A stretch of DNA of 64,000 nt from contig MKGP02000041.1 in assembly GCA_001913845.2 (NCBI GenBank), positions 58,154 through 122,153 on the forward strand. Reading direction: 5' to 3'. The notes under the pieces were generated by a model. The model saw only the letters and a program-made list of their open reading frames with translations, was not told the DNA's origin and did no database searches. Shown in pieces: positions 54,946 to 64,000 of the stretch. Numbering within the stretch: the first letter of the stretch is position 1; each line of letters starts with the position of its first letter. Position numbers and translations under genes: made by a program. The stretch is from Limnothrix sp. CACIAM 69d. GTDB lineage: Bacteria > Cyanobacteriota > Cyanobacteriia > CACIAM-69d.

Positions 54946-56043
54946 CTATTGCACCCAGCCGATCGCCCCAGATAGGTCAGCCCCACGGGTCACGGCCCCG
55001 TCTAAGGTGGCTCCGGTGAAATTGGTGTTGCGGGTCACGATGCTTCTCAAGTCCGCCTGGGCCAGGTAGGCGCGATCGAGCCGAGCATCGGTGAGCACAG
55101 CCCCTTGCATCACGGCCCCGCCCATCTTGGCCTGTTGCAGATTCGTGCCAATCAGGCGCGCTTGCCGAAACACCGCCAAGCTGAGGCCCGCCCGCTGGAG
55201 ATTGGCCTTGCTGAAGTCAGCTTGGGTGAAGTCGGCTCCCGTGGCGATCGCGCTGCGGAGGTTCGTTTCCAAAAAACGCGCCCCCACCGCCTTCACACTG
55301 CTGAGGTTGGCTTCTTCCAAGTTGGTTTGCCGCAGGCCCGCCCCCAACAACAGAGCATTAGCAAAGTTGGCTTGAAACCCGTCCGCGCCGCCCAGCTTGG
55401 CTTGGGAGAGATTGGCCCCTTCAAAATTAGCCATAACCAGGTTTGCCCCCAGTAGGGTGGCTCCCGTCAGGCTCGATCGCACCAACTTGCTCGATCGCAA
55501 CTGAGCATCGGACAAATCCGCCCCATCCAACTGGGCAAACCGCAGATCAGCCCCTTGCAAGTTCGCTTCCTTTAGGCGACTGGCCACCAACAGGCTCTGC
55601 ACCAAACTGGCGCGGGTCAGGGTTGCGCCTCGAAAGTTCGCTTCCCGCAGGCGAGCCTTGTCCAATACCGCTTCCGTGAGGTTAGCCCGCTGGAACTTGG
55701 CCCCACGCATCCGCGCCTCGGTCAGGGTGGCCCCGCTCAAATCCGCATCCCGAAACTGGGCTTCCTGGCCGGCAATGCCATCGAGCCGCGCCCCGCGCAG
55801 GTTAGCCCCGTTCAAAACCGCTGCCGTCAGTGTGGCTCGCTGCAAGTCAACACCCCGCAAGTCCAAGCCGCTCAGATCAACCCCAGACAGGTCACACTCA
55901 ACGCAGGCACGGGTGGTTTGCAACCGTTGCAGGGGGGTGAGCGGGTTGCTGGGGGCCGCCGCCAAGGGCTGGGCCCCCAAGCCCAAGCCCAAGCCCAGCC
56001 CGATCGCCCCAAAAATCAGGCCCGATCGCACCAGTGGTGGCAC
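54946..56043 (-). CDS. Exported pentapeptide-repeat protein
   Basis: About 365 residues counted from GTG 56043. A hydrophobic signal (LIFGAIGLGLGLGLG then AQPLAAA) is followed at once by a CxxC-like pair (RACVECDLSG) and then some 50 pentapeptide units (LSGVDLSGLDLRGVDLQ, LNGANLRGARL, LEEANLSSVKAVG) to the end. The protein is thus probably periplasmic or lumenal; thylakoid-lumen pentapeptide proteins are known in cyanobacteria. The open frame continues upstream to 56208, but that part is encoded by a family B repeat element. GTG 56043 lies on the element's edge, and GTG 56031 just outside it is the other candidate start. Confidence 0.82.
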   Translation of the reverse strand: MPPLVRSGLIFGAIGLGLGLGLGAQPLAAAPSNPLTPLQRLQTTRACVECDLSGVDLSGLDLRGVDLQRATLTAAVLNGANLRGARLDGIAGQEAQFRDADLSGATLTEARMRGAKFQRANLTEAVLDKARLREANFRGATLTRASLVQSLLVASRLKEANLQGADLRFAQLDGADLSDAQLRSSKLVRSSLTGATLLGANLVMANFEGANLSQAKLGGADGFQANFANALLLGAGLRQTNLEEANLSSVKAVGARFLETNLRSAIATGADFTQADFSKANLQRAGLSLAVFRQARLIGTNLQQAKMGGAVMQGAVLTDARLDRAYLAQADLRSIVTRNTNFTGATLDGAVTRGADLSGAIGWVQ

Positions 56044-56175
56044 GGCTGCCCTAATTGGCTGGGTCAACGTTGCGGAGCCAGCCGTTGTAACAAGGGGCTT
56101 AAGTCCCTTGCTGCCTAACGGTCTGGTAACGGTAACCGTCATTTGATTTGACCTATCAAAATACGCTTGCTGTGC
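56040..56175. mobile_element. Family B miniature inverted-repeat element, copy 2
   Basis: This 136-base unit aligns with the element at 16613-16765 along its length, apart from a 17-base gap. It has imperfect terminal inverted repeats (GCACGGCTGCCCTAATT... against the reverse complement GCACAGCAAGCGTATTT...) and the central palindrome CAAGGGGCTTAAGTCCCTTG at 56091-56110. It lies at the start of a pentapeptide-repeat gene and between that gene and the DUF4090 gene. Confidence 0.7.
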
Positions 56176-56182
56176 AACTAGG

Positions 56183-56464
56183 CTATTTGCCGCCGTAGTA
56201 AAACGCAATTTCCTTCTCCTTGAGCGGGGTCAGGTCAGCATCCAGCAACATTTGATCTAATTCCGCTTGGGCAAAGTGCTTAGCCCCAATCCGCACAATT
56301 CGCGATCGCATGGTGTTGGTCACGCCGCTGCGTTGGCGCTGGGCTTCAATGGCCATCACCTTGCGATAGAGTTCCAGACGCGCGGCCGGGATCGGCGTTC
56401 CGTCAAAGTCAATCCCCTGCTCGATCGCCACATCGATCGCGTCTGCTCCAGTCGTTTGCGCCAT
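56183..56464 (-). CDS. DUF4090 family protein
   Basis: A 93-residue cyanobacterial protein. The sequence GADAIDVAIEQGIDFDGTPI, NTMRSRIVRIGAKHFAQAEL and the end LKEKEIAFYYGGK correspond to the DUF4090 family as I know it. It is helical, soluble and of unknown function. ATG 56464 starts with MAQTTGADAIDVA; an earlier in-frame start would add 18 residues that do not look conserved. A family B element lies just downstream, eight bases from the stop. Confidence 0.8.
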   Translation of the reverse strand: MAQTTGADAIDVAIEQGIDFDGTPIPAARLELYRKVMAIEAQRQRSGVTNTMRSRIVRIGAKHFAQAELDQMLLDADLTPLKEKEIAFYYGGK

Positions 56465-56645
56465 GGTTTGACTAAATCCTTTTGGTTGAATCTTGGGGAA
56501 TGAAAATGCAGTGGCCAATGAATGCGATCGCCACCGCCATCACAAAGTGCAATCGCAAAGAGCAATTGCAAAAAACGCAATAGCAATAGGATGACATCAA
56601 CCGCGATCGAACCGCTCACCCGCCTTGGGCGAAATTGCATCGGGT

Positions 56646-57383
56646 CTAGCGGCTGGCGACCTCGGCCACCAATCGCTCCCAAGCTGCCACCGGATCCGCC
56701 GCCGCCGTCACCGGTCGGCCCACCACCAAATAACTGGCTCCGGCCGCGAAGGCCTCAGCAGGCGTGAGGGTGCGTTGTTGATCACCGGATGCGGCCCAAG
56801 CCGGCCGCACCCCAGGACAAACCAACAGAAAATTCGCGCCACAGTGCGATCGCAAGGTCGTTGCCTCCTGGGGAGAACAAACAGCCCCCGCCAAGCCAGC
56901 CGTTTTCGCCAATTGCGCCAAGTGGGCGGTGTAGTCAGCCACGCTCGCAGACACCTGCAAATCGGCCGCCAAACGATCGGGGCCAATGCTGGTGAGCAGG
57001 GTCACGGCAATCAGTTGGGGCGGCGTTACGCCCGCTTCGGTGGCTCCTGCGATCGCCGCCGTTTGGGCCGCTTCCAAGGCCGTCAGCCCCGCAGCCCCAT
57101 GCACCGTCAACAAATCCACACCATAACGCCCCACGGCCCGGGCCGCCCCAGCCATGGTGTTGGGAATGTCATGGAGCTTCAGATCCAGAAAAACCCGCTT
57201 TTGTCGCTGCTTCAATTCCTGCACGATCGCGGGGCCCGCACTGATGAACAGCTCCAAACCCACTTTCCAGAACGACACCTCCGGCAAGCGATCGACCCAA
57301 GCGATCGCCGCCTCATAGGTAGACACATCCAGCGCCACAATTACTCGATCGCCACTCACGGTTTTGTCCTCGATCGGCCCCAT
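56646..57383 (-). CDS. pyrF: Orotidine 5'-phosphate decarboxylase
   Basis: A 245-residue TIM-barrel enzyme that converts OMP to UMP, the last step of pyrimidine synthesis. The catalytic Asp-x-Lys-x-x-Asp motif is in RVFLDLKLHDIPNTMAGAA. The N-terminal strand is RVIVALDVSTYEAA. The phosphate-binding end is YLVVGRPVTAAADPVAAWE, and the VCSPQEATTLR loop is typical. ATG 57383 gives the short leader GPIEDKTVSGD; GTG 57359 is a second candidate. The upstream open frame was left out as unconserved. It lies on the same strand as cp12, 258 bases downstream. Confidence 0.95.
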   Translation of the reverse strand: MGPIEDKTVSGDRVIVALDVSTYEAAIAWVDRLPEVSFWKVGLELFISAGPAIVQELKQRQKRVFLDLKLHDIPNTMAGAARAVGRYGVDLLTVHGAAGLTALEAAQTAAIAGATEAGVTPPQLIAVTLLTSIGPDRLAADLQVSASVADYTAHLAQLAKTAGLAGAVCSPQEATTLRSHCGANFLLVCPGVRPAWAASGDQQRTLTPAEAFAAGASYLVVGRPVTAAADPVAAWERLVAEVASR

Positions 57384-57641
57384 GGGCCCAAAAAGCAAAA
57401 ACAGGATAACGCTTTGACTGCGCATCCTGTTGCTGCGGCCCTGGGGCCAGATTTCAAACGAGAGCGAAAAAGCCAACGCCTGAGCGCCAGCCCGCAAGCT
57501 GAGTCAGAAATCAGCACTCATGTGAGTGATTCGCCAGTGGCCGAACGCCCCAAATCATAAATCTTCAGGTGATCAGTCTTGGGATTTTGAATGGGGATTC
57601 GGCTGCCAAACTTTTGCTAGATGACCGAGAAGCACAATGGC

Positions 57642-57875
57642 TTAGTCGTCGTAGAGACGGCATTCAGCCGCATCTGGGTTGTCATCGCAATACTTTTCAA
57701 AGGAATTCTTTTCAGGGTGCCCTTCTTTTTGATGCGATGCTTCGGCTTGCAGTTCTTCCAGTGCATCCCAAGCAGCCGCACATTCAGGCGAGTGAACTCC
57801 GTTCGTGCTGCACGCTTTGCGTGCAGCCTGCCGTTCTTCTTCGATTTGTTCGTGGATGTTGGTGTTGTCAGACAC
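57642..57875 (-). CDS. cp12: Calvin-cycle regulatory protein CP12
   Basis: A 77-residue intrinsically disordered redox switch that ties together glyceraldehyde-3-phosphate dehydrogenase and phosphoribulokinase in the dark. Both cysteine pairs are present: ACSTNGVHSPEC in the N-terminal half and KYCDDNPDAAEC in the C-terminal half. The family core AAAWDALEELQAEASHQ and the terminal ECRLYDD are also present. The start is GTG at 57875 (SDNTNIHEQIEEERQ follows), with GGAGGG about 13 bases upstream. A longer open frame exists upstream but is not CP12-like. The neighbours are pyrF downstream and a 640-base gap upstream. Confidence 0.95.
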   Translation of the reverse strand: MSDNTNIHEQIEEERQAARKACSTNGVHSPECAAAWDALEELQAEASHQKEGHPEKNSFEKYCDDNPDAAECRLYDD

Positions 57876-58515
57876 TTGACGATGGCCCTCCCAATAAAAG
57901 CCGAGTCCGTCCGAATAGTTTGGCAAAAATATTCGCGATCGCGCCGCGAGTTTGCCAGAAAGTTTCGATCGGCTCTGGTGTCGTCGTTGGAACGACTCGA
58001 TCGAGTCTTGGCAAAATGCCAAGGGTTAGGTTTGTTGCAACAGGGGCCCATCAGCCAGCACAACCGAGCATTAAGCCTGCACAGCAAACGCAGCGCAGAT
58101 TCGGTGGACAAGCCTCAAGGGTGCAGAGGACGAGTCTGGAACCGGGTAAGGTTCTCAGTTCCAAGGCTCACTCCCAATTCCATTGCCACTTGAGCCAAGC
58201 TAGGACGATCGCCTCATGCAGTGTTTTGCTGCGTTGGTGTATCGCTAGGGTGTTTGCCAAGCAGGTTGCTGACCTTTCTCTACTGTACCCTGACCTGCTC
58301 TGACAATCTAGCGAAGAATTGCGGGAAAACCGTACTGCACAGCCCTGAAAACGACGGCTAGCCTTGCCTTACAGCCCTTGGGAGTGATTACTCACCCTTG
58401 GTCTTTTGCAATGAGTCGCAATCAACCGAAATGCTATAGATTACGGGGATCACACCTAACTGGTCTAATCTGCCCAATTTGTCTAAGTTATTTATATTTA
58501 ACTGGCCTGATTTGG
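57876..58515. other. 640-base gap upstream of cp12
   Basis: It should hold the cp12 promoter. Overlapping frames on both strands look non-coding. Near 58378-58412 a small stem (GAGT-GATT-ACTC) is followed by CTTTT, which could end a plus-strand transcript, so a small RNA is possible. I compared it by eye with tmRNA, RNase P RNA, SRP RNA and Yfr1 and found no match. An 18-base tandem repeat (58498-58533) closes it. Confidence 0.45.
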
Positions 58516-58533
58516 TTAACTGGTCTGATTTGG
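58498..58533. repeat. 18-bp tandem repeat at the DUF2237 stop codon
   Basis: TTAACTGGCCTGATTTGG is followed by TTAACTGGTCTGATTTGG. The second copy provides the stop codon (TTA on this strand) and the last residues of the DUF2237 gene. A third, weaker copy (CTAACTGGTCTAATCTG) lies near 58456. Confidence 0.9.
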
Positions 58534-59088
58534 CTGAGTCCCGTCTGAGCTGGCCTCGGGCGATCGGGACAAGGCATGGCGCTTTAAGGCCTCTAGGGGC
58601 ACAATTCGCAGGGCCGCCTCATGGGTTGCTTGCAAATCCACAGGCGGAGCCGCCCCGGCCGCCACGGCCTCTAGCCACCGACTGGCGCATAAACACCACC
58701 GATCGCCCGGTTTCAGCCCTGGAAAATCGGCCCAAGGTAGCGGAGTGCTCAGATCATTGCCGCGCGATCGGGTGAATTCCAAAAATGCCGCCGTCACCTG
58801 GGCACAAACCGTATGGGATCCCCGATCGAGCGGCCCCGTTTCGCAACAGCCCGTGCGATAGAACCCCGTGACCGGATTTTGGCCACAAAGGGCCAGCGGG
58901 CCGCCCAAGACGTTTTTTGGCCCCTGGTTAGCGCCCTTTGATGGGTCAATATCTTTTGATAGATCAGTTCGATCGCCAGCGGTGAAAGGTTGTTGTTTTG
59001 GCTCTGGCCCTGGTTTTGGTTCCTGCTCGTGCTTTCGCCCGGTATCTTCGGTATTCATGACGGGATTAATTGCGGGAGTTGCACCCAT
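58516..59088 (-). CDS. DUF2237 family protein
   Basis: About 190 residues from ATG 59088. The C-terminal 125 residues are a complete DUF2237 domain: NVLGGPLALCGQNPVTGFYR, TGCCETGPLDRGSHTVCA, GNDLSTPLPWADFPGLKPGD, RWCLCASRWLEA and THEAALRIVPLEALKRHA. The conserved cysteines suggest metal or redox chemistry, but the function is unknown. The first 60 residues are a charged, Pro/Lys-rich leader without conservation, so the start could be later. It follows the sulfite-oxidase-like gene by 36 bases (6 if a TTG start at 59118 is used) and is probably co-transcribed with it. Confidence 0.85.
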   Translation of the reverse strand: MGATPAINPVMNTEDTGRKHEQEPKPGPEPKQQPFTAGDRTDLSKDIDPSKGANQGPKNVLGGPLALCGQNPVTGFYRTGCCETGPLDRGSHTVCAQVTAAFLEFTRSRGNDLSTPLPWADFPGLKPGDRWCLCASRWLEAVAAGAAPPVDLQATHEAALRIVPLEALKRHALSRSPEASSDGTQPNQTS

Positions 59089-59094
59089 ATCCGT

Positions 59095-59140
59095 ATTCAG
59101 GTTAAAGAAGCAACCCAATTCAGGTTAAAGAAACAAGCCA
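59095..59140. repeat. 23-bp tandem duplication between two operon genes
   Basis: ATTCAGGTTAAAGAAGCAACCCA is followed by ATTCAGGTTAAAGAAACAAGCCA, with two differences. The right copy includes the last codons and stop of the sulfite-oxidase-like gene; the left copy lies in the gap before the DUF2237 start. Confidence 0.9.
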
Positions 59141-59739
59141 CGCTCGGCATACCGTTCCTCCGCCCAGGGTTCACCGCGCTTGTGGTAACCGTTGCGTTCC
59201 CAAAAACCCAGGGCTTCATGATCCAAAAATTCCAAGCCCTTCAGCCACTTGCCGCTTTTCCAAGCATACAAATGGGGAACCACCAACCGCAGCGGCCCGC
59301 CATGATCCGGGGGCAAAGGTTCGCCAAACAACGTATGCGCAAAGAAGTTTTCCTCGCGCAGGAAATCCTCGATCGCCAAATTGGTGGTGTAGTCCCCATA
59401 GCAGTGCTGCATCACATGCACAGCCTTCGGATCCAAATCGATCGCCCGCATAAAGTCCGTCACCTTCACCCCGCGCCACTGCACATCCAGCTTGGACCAG
59501 CGGGTAACGCAGTGAAAATCCGCCGTGAAGTCGGACTGGGGCATGGCCATCAGGTCATGCCAACGAAGCTTGACCGGCTGGGCACAACCCCAAACCTCCA
59601 GTTCCCAATCCTCTAGGCGAATGTCCGGTGTATCGCCATAGGTCAGCACCGGAAACCCCGTGGCTAAGTATTGACCCGGTGGCACGCGATCGCCCTGATT
59701 AGGTTCTGGTTTTTGGAAAAATTTGCCTAGCATAGTCAC
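59125..59739 (-). CDS. Sulfite-oxidase-like molybdopterin oxidoreductase
   Basis: A 204-residue protein of the short sulfite oxidase-like family. The Mo-coordinating Cys77 is in DFHCVTRWSKLDVQWRG, followed by VMQHCYGDYTTNLAIEDF and GGPLRLVVPHLYAWKSGKW, which shape the molybdopterin site. There is no signal peptide and no heme or dimerisation domain, so it is a cytoplasmic stand-alone catalytic unit, like YuiH-type proteins whose substrate is unknown. It precedes the DUF2237 gene as the first gene of a likely pair. A family A element lies 76 bases upstream of the start. Confidence 0.9.
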   Translation of the reverse strand: MTMLGKFFQKPEPNQGDRVPPGQYLATGFPVLTYGDTPDIRLEDWELEVWGCAQPVKLRWHDLMAMPQSDFTADFHCVTRWSKLDVQWRGVKVTDFMRAIDLDPKAVHVMQHCYGDYTTNLAIEDFLREENFFAHTLFGEPLPPDHGGPLRLVVPHLYAWKSGKWLKGLEFLDHEALGFWERNGYHKRGEPWAEERYAERGLFL

Positions 59740-59815
59740 AGCACCGGGTAGAGACTGACTGGGAAAACACTTGCTTAAGTTTGCTGGCTTGAAATCTGAT
59801 CGGAGAGTTGCCTGA

Positions 59816-59936
59816 GAGGATGTCTGAGAAGTGTTTTTCAGTACGGGCCAATGTCATGGGCAAGAGGCTTAAGCCCCTTGTCTGCGTCGATTATCGGGGC
59901 ATACCGAGTAGCAAGTTTGGCTTTTCAGACATCCTC
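59816..59936. mobile_element. Family A miniature inverted-repeat element, copy 2
   Basis: A 121-base element with the same ends as copy 1 (GAGGATGTCTGAGAAG ... CTTTTCAGACATCCTC), flanked by TGA at 59813-59815 and 59937-59939. The inner palindrome CAAGAGGCTTAAGCCCCTTG is at 59861-59880. The two copies are very alike at both ends and differ by about ten bases in length in the left half. Confidence 0.85.
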
Positions 59937-60110
59937 TGAGTCGTCTTGTTTTAACATTCCTGTTTTGATTTTAAGGCGCTCTCAGAATTTCTGATTCCGA
60001 TGCGGTTCGATGTTGACGATTGGGTTAATCTCAAACAGTCTTGAACAGGCGAAAATTTAGCAATTCAAGATAATGAGTCAGGAATTGTATAAATAATGAA
60101 TCAAGTAATT

Positions 60111-60146
60111 GATCTGATTTAGTACCTAGATCTGATTTAGTACCTA
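60111..60146. repeat. 18-bp exact tandem repeat near rpmF
   Basis: GATCTGATTTAGTACCTA occurs twice in direct succession, about 100 bases past the rpmF stop codon. Confidence 0.92.
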
Positions 60147-60249
60147 CGTTGACCCAAACTCAGGTAACTGGGCTAGGCAAAACAGGCGGGGCGATCGAGG
60201 GCGGTGGTGGCGCACTTGCAGAGAGCGACATCAACCGCCGCAAGATGAC

Positions 60250-60426
60250 TTATTCTTCGGTTTCGTCTTCGGTTTCTTTGGTGGGGAAGACAAAATTCGA
60301 TCGACCGGTCAGGATCGACTTGCCCAGGGACAGGGCTTGCTGAGCACGCAAATTGGCTTTGCGCTTCCAAGTGGCACGGCGTTGATCGCGCTTGCCGTTG
60401 GAGGTTTTCTTCTTAGGGACTGCCAT
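60250..60426 (-). CDS. rpmF: 50S ribosomal protein L32
   Basis: A 58-residue ribosomal protein, starting with the family signature [20 protein letters not shown] and continuing [18 protein letters not shown]. The C-terminal end is acidic ([11 protein letters not shown]), as in cyanobacterial L32; the zinc-binding cysteines of some L32 forms are absent. ATG 60426 is fixed by the conserved start. It is monocistronic here, divergent from the bilin lyase gene with 220 bases between starts. Confidence 0.96.
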   Translation of the reverse strand: MAVPKKKTSNGKRDQRRATWKRKANLRAQQALSLGKSILTGRSNFVFPTKETEDETEE

Positions 60427-60646
60427 ACGATCAGGTGTCGTGTCGCGACAAACAGACAACTTTTCGATTCTAGACTAGTCGGGTCGTGATCGCTAGACGA
60501 TCAATGGGGTTTCTCCCTAGGCAGCCACCCTGGATAATTCAAGCAGCGCCAGTTGAGACGCGATCGCCCTGGGTGATCGATTCGCCAGCGATCGATCCGG
60601 CCGGCTCAGCGTTCTGCCGCCATCCACCGCCCCTAACCACCGTCCG

Positions 60647-61213
60647 ATGACTTTTCAAACCCTAAAACCATTTCAAACCTTTTTTGAGCATTGTGTTGGC
60701 GACTGGAACGCCGAACGCACCTACCATTACTTACGCAACCAAACCGTGGAGCGATCGCACACGGAATTTCAAATTCGCCCGATTTCACTTGAGCAAAAGC
60801 AACAAGTCCTACAGGACAATGAACGACCCGATCGGGCCGATCTCGACCAGATTCCAGGCTATCACCTCGACTTCCAAACGGTTTCCGAGCATGGCGAGCG
60901 GGTGGCCCAGAGCTTGAATTTTTTGTTCGTCCCCAACGCTGAAACGGGATCAATCCTGGAGGGCGACTACCTGCGCGATCGCGCCTACGAGGAAGCTAAA
61001 CCAATGGTGGCCCAATTTCACTTCACCGTTGCCACTCGAGAATTGAGGATGACCACCCACTATCAACGGGTGGTGTCTGTGGATTCCATCACCCTGGTGA
61101 ATCCTACCCTTCGCCTGCGGCGGATTTTGAACTATCATCGCCCCGCCACCGAGGATGCGCCGTTGGATCAAATTGCGCTGGCGGGGTTTGGTGTTGAACA
61201 GAAGATCAATTAG
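60647..61213 (+). CDS. Phycobiliprotein lyase (CpcS/CpeS family)
   Basis: A 188-residue lipocalin-fold lyase that attaches phycobilins to cysteine residues of phycobiliproteins. The start TFFEHCVGDWNAERTYHYL and the continuation VERSHTEFQIRPIS are typical of the CpcS/CpeS group, and the barrel ends with LRLRRILNYHRP. The precise subgroup (CpcS, CpcU or CpeS) and the bilin cannot be told from sequence alone, so no symbol is given. Its presence shows that the organism makes phycobilisomes. It is followed after 80 bases by a small membrane protein gene. Confidence 0.87.
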   Translation: MTFQTLKPFQTFFEHCVGDWNAERTYHYLRNQTVERSHTEFQIRPISLEQKQQVLQDNERPDRADLDQIPGYHLDFQTVSEHGERVAQSLNFLFVPNAETGSILEGDYLRDRAYEEAKPMVAQFHFTVATRELRMTTHYQRVVSVDSITLVNPTLRLRRILNYHRPATEDAPLDQIALAGFGVEQKIN

Positions 61214-61293
61214 CCTAGAACCGTTGCGCCGGGTTCAACGGCTGGCTAGCAATCTGGACGAGACTGGGGCCGTGAGGGGCGATCGAAACAACA

Positions 61294-61566
61294 ATGGCGA
61301 ATTTTCGAGTGTGGCTCGTTTTGGTGGTCGGTTTTTTTCTGGCGGCGGAACTATGGCAGTTGCTCCGAGCCGTGACGCTACCGACTCCTCTGCTGTGGGC
61401 GGGGGGCTTGGTTCTGGCCACCGCTTCCAATTGGCATCATCGGGCGGGCTGGCCCTTCAAGTGGTTAGATCAGTGGGCGGCGTTTTCCCGTGCCCAGTCC
61501 CAAGGGCCCGTTGCTCAACCGTTTCATGCGCCGGGTTCAGAGGTGCGATCGCCCGATCGTCGTTGA
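61294..61566 (+). CDS. Small membrane protein
   Basis: A 90-residue protein. An N-terminal membrane helix (VWLVLVVGFFLAAELWQLL) and a second hydrophobic segment (PTPLLWAGGLVLATAS) are followed by a soluble tail with NWHHRAGWPFKWLDQW. No family is recognised. The ATG start and codon use look genuine. It may share a transcript with the bilin lyase gene. Confidence 0.6.
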   Translation: MANFRVWLVLVVGFFLAAELWQLLRAVTLPTPLLWAGGLVLATASNWHHRAGWPFKWLDQWAAFSRAQSQGPVAQPFHAPGSEVRSPDRR

Positions 61567-61709
61567 AGTTGGCCGTTGAGATTAGCCACCAAGACCACCA
61601 TTGAGGCCGCCGCTGAGAGCAATTGGCGGCCGCTGTTGATCGCTATTGATCGCAGTCGAAATCCAGGGAGTTGGGCTGGTTAATCTTGCCCGAAGCTCCC
61701 GACCTGTGA

Positions 61710-62360
61710 TTAGTCAAGCAACAGCCTCCCCAGCGCCCGATGCAGTTCCCCTGTGGCCAATGGAATCGCCAGGGCAACGCAAGCAGCTTGTAACCCCGTG
61801 TTCTGGGCTTCCAAGTCAAAGGTCTGGGTATCGATCGGCATCGATCGCGCCGGCCATTGGCCTGTTTCCCAACCCTGTTGACAATCGGCAACACAGGTGG
61901 AGTGGTGCGATCGACAGGCGGCCGGCCGCACGGGATAGATTCCGCAAGTGCCATCGGGTTCCAAAAAAGCACAGGGGATTTTGTGACCAAGCCGATCGCC
62001 CGGGTTTATCAACTCGAGCTGCCCTAGGGTTTGCGCCAACCGCTCCAGAATCAGCCGCCGCTGAGCCATCGGCAGCGCTCCGATCCAATCGGCAATCACC
62101 TGGGCTTCTAGCCCCGCGATCGGCACGTTCAGATAGCAGCACCAATTACAACCCCGATCGCAGGCCACAAAACAATCAGTCCGATCCAGGCGCTCTGCAA
62201 TCGCCCGATCGCCCGCAGCCCAAAGTTCCCGCTGCAAGCGCAACAAACCAGGCAAACCCGCCACCGACCACCGACCGATCGCGGCCTGTTCCGTCTCTTG
62301 GGCTAATTGCTGCACCCGTTGCCAGCGTTCTTGGACGGCCCTGGGGTCAAGCTCTGCCAT
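61710..62360 (-). CDS. YkgJ-type cysteine-cluster protein
   Basis: A 216-residue protein of the YkgJ/CxxCxxCC zinc- or iron-chelating family. The cysteines are grouped in CFVACDRGCNWCC, PCAFLEPDGTCGIYPVRPAACR and STCVADC, the usual pattern, including the CGIYPVRPAACR motif typical of this family. The function is undefined; a metal cluster is likely. ATG 62360 begins MAELDPRAVQERW. It lies downstream of the psbDC terminator on the same strand. Confidence 0.88.
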   Translation of the reverse strand: MAELDPRAVQERWQRVQQLAQETEQAAIGRWSVAGLPGLLRLQRELWAAGDRAIAERLDRTDCFVACDRGCNWCCYLNVPIAGLEAQVIADWIGALPMAQRRLILERLAQTLGQLELINPGDRLGHKIPCAFLEPDGTCGIYPVRPAACRSHHSTCVADCQQGWETGQWPARSMPIDTQTFDLEAQNTGLQAACVALAIPLATGELHRALGRLLLD

Positions 62361-62377
62361 ATTTTTTCGCCTCGCCT

Positions 62378-62412
62378 GCAAAAACACAAAGACCCCCGAC
62401 TAGCGAGGGTCT
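62378..62412 (-). terminator. Rho-independent terminator of psbDC
   Basis: On the minus strand AGACCC and GGGTCT enclose an 11-base loop (62390-62412) and are followed by the T-rich run CTTTGTGTTTTTG. It lies 65 bases past the psbC stop codon and before the cysteine-cluster gene. Confidence 0.85.
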
Positions 62413-62476
62413 CTGTTAAGGGCGATCGGGTCATCCCGCAGGACAAACTCGATCAAATTGCCAATCGCTCGATCGA

Positions 62477-64000
<1,524 letters not shown>

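Larger units (their letters stand above)
59740..60249. other. Intergenic region with a family A element
   Basis: These 510 bases hold the second family A element (59816-59936), then AT-rich sequence, and an 18-base tandem repeat at 60111-60146. The end abuts the rpmF stop codon. No gene was recognised. Confidence 0.6.

Noticed and set aside
56044..56208. N-terminal extension of the pentapeptide protein (with GSKGLKPL)
   Set aside because: It is encoded by a family B repeat element, and a complete signal peptide begins at the later GTG codons.
57617..58111. A 164-codon minus-strand frame overlapping cp12 in another frame
   Set aside because: cp12 is unmistakable in the other frame, and this translation is low-complexity and Lys/Arg/Cys-rich.

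Overview
The window is cyanobacterial chromosome. It ends in the photosystem II operon psbD-psbC and carries chlI (Mg-chelatase), cp12 (Calvin-cycle regulator), a phycobilin lyase, a DUF4090 protein and several small membrane proteins of cyanobacterial type. CGATCG/GCGATCGC (HIP1-like) words are very frequent. Most of the window is GC-rich, and the lyase implies phycobilisomes. I infer a GC-rich, phycobilisome-bearing freshwater cyanobacterium, perhaps of the Limnothrix/Leptolyngbya type; the genus is a guess. I found no rRNA, tRNA or CRISPR array. | Layout. 0-10 kb: a membrane protein, chlI, glucokinase, an FHA protein, a copper-type P-ATPase, then the wall genes murJ and dacB. 10-24 kb: an isolated TnpB, a DUF4112 protein, two glycosyltransferases, a large acyl-CoA synthetase/acetyltransferase fusion, a rhomboid protease with an apparent one-base frameshift, a response regulator, glyoxalase II, and an ABC exporter with an unusual C-terminal extension next to a CheY-like protein. 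24-37 kb: a second topoisomerase A subunit, a cyclic-nucleotide-binding protein beside a nucleotide-transporter-like/HEAT protein, infC, an alpha/beta hydrolase, cysA, and an iron block (efeO-efeB with a divergent PiuC-like hydroxylase). 37.5-49.3 kb: a visibly AT-richer stretch with a MASE1 histidine kinase, ureG, a 1796-residue Ser/Thr kinase-AAA-GAF-histidine kinase, a FAD oxidoreductase with an internal winged-helix-like segment, and a doubtful ORF. 49.5-64 kb: two pentapeptide-repeat proteins, a flavoprotein coupled to a beta-helix protein, pyrF, cp12, DUF2237 with a sulfite-oxidase-like protein, rpmF, the bilin lyase, a YkgJ-type cysteine-cluster protein and psbC-psbD. | Mobile and repeat content. 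Two small non-coding inverted-repeat element families are present in two copies each. Family A is about 121-131 bp with 16-bp terminal repeats and TNA target duplications. Family B is about 136-153 bp with imperfect terminal repeats of about 30 bp. Both carry the same internal palindrome around GGGGCTTAAGCCCC, and a fifth palindrome follows chlI. Elements sit directly against gene starts or stops. About a dozen short tandem duplications (9-23 bp units) lie mostly at gene edges. | How the genes relate. Clear functional groups are wall synthesis (murJ-dacB), iron uptake (efeO-efeB-piuC-like), photosynthesis and carbon metabolism (psbDC, chlI, cp12, bilin lyase, pyrF nearby), and signalling (two response regulators, two histidine kinases, FHA and CNBD proteins). 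Most other genes look like independently transcribed housekeeping genes.
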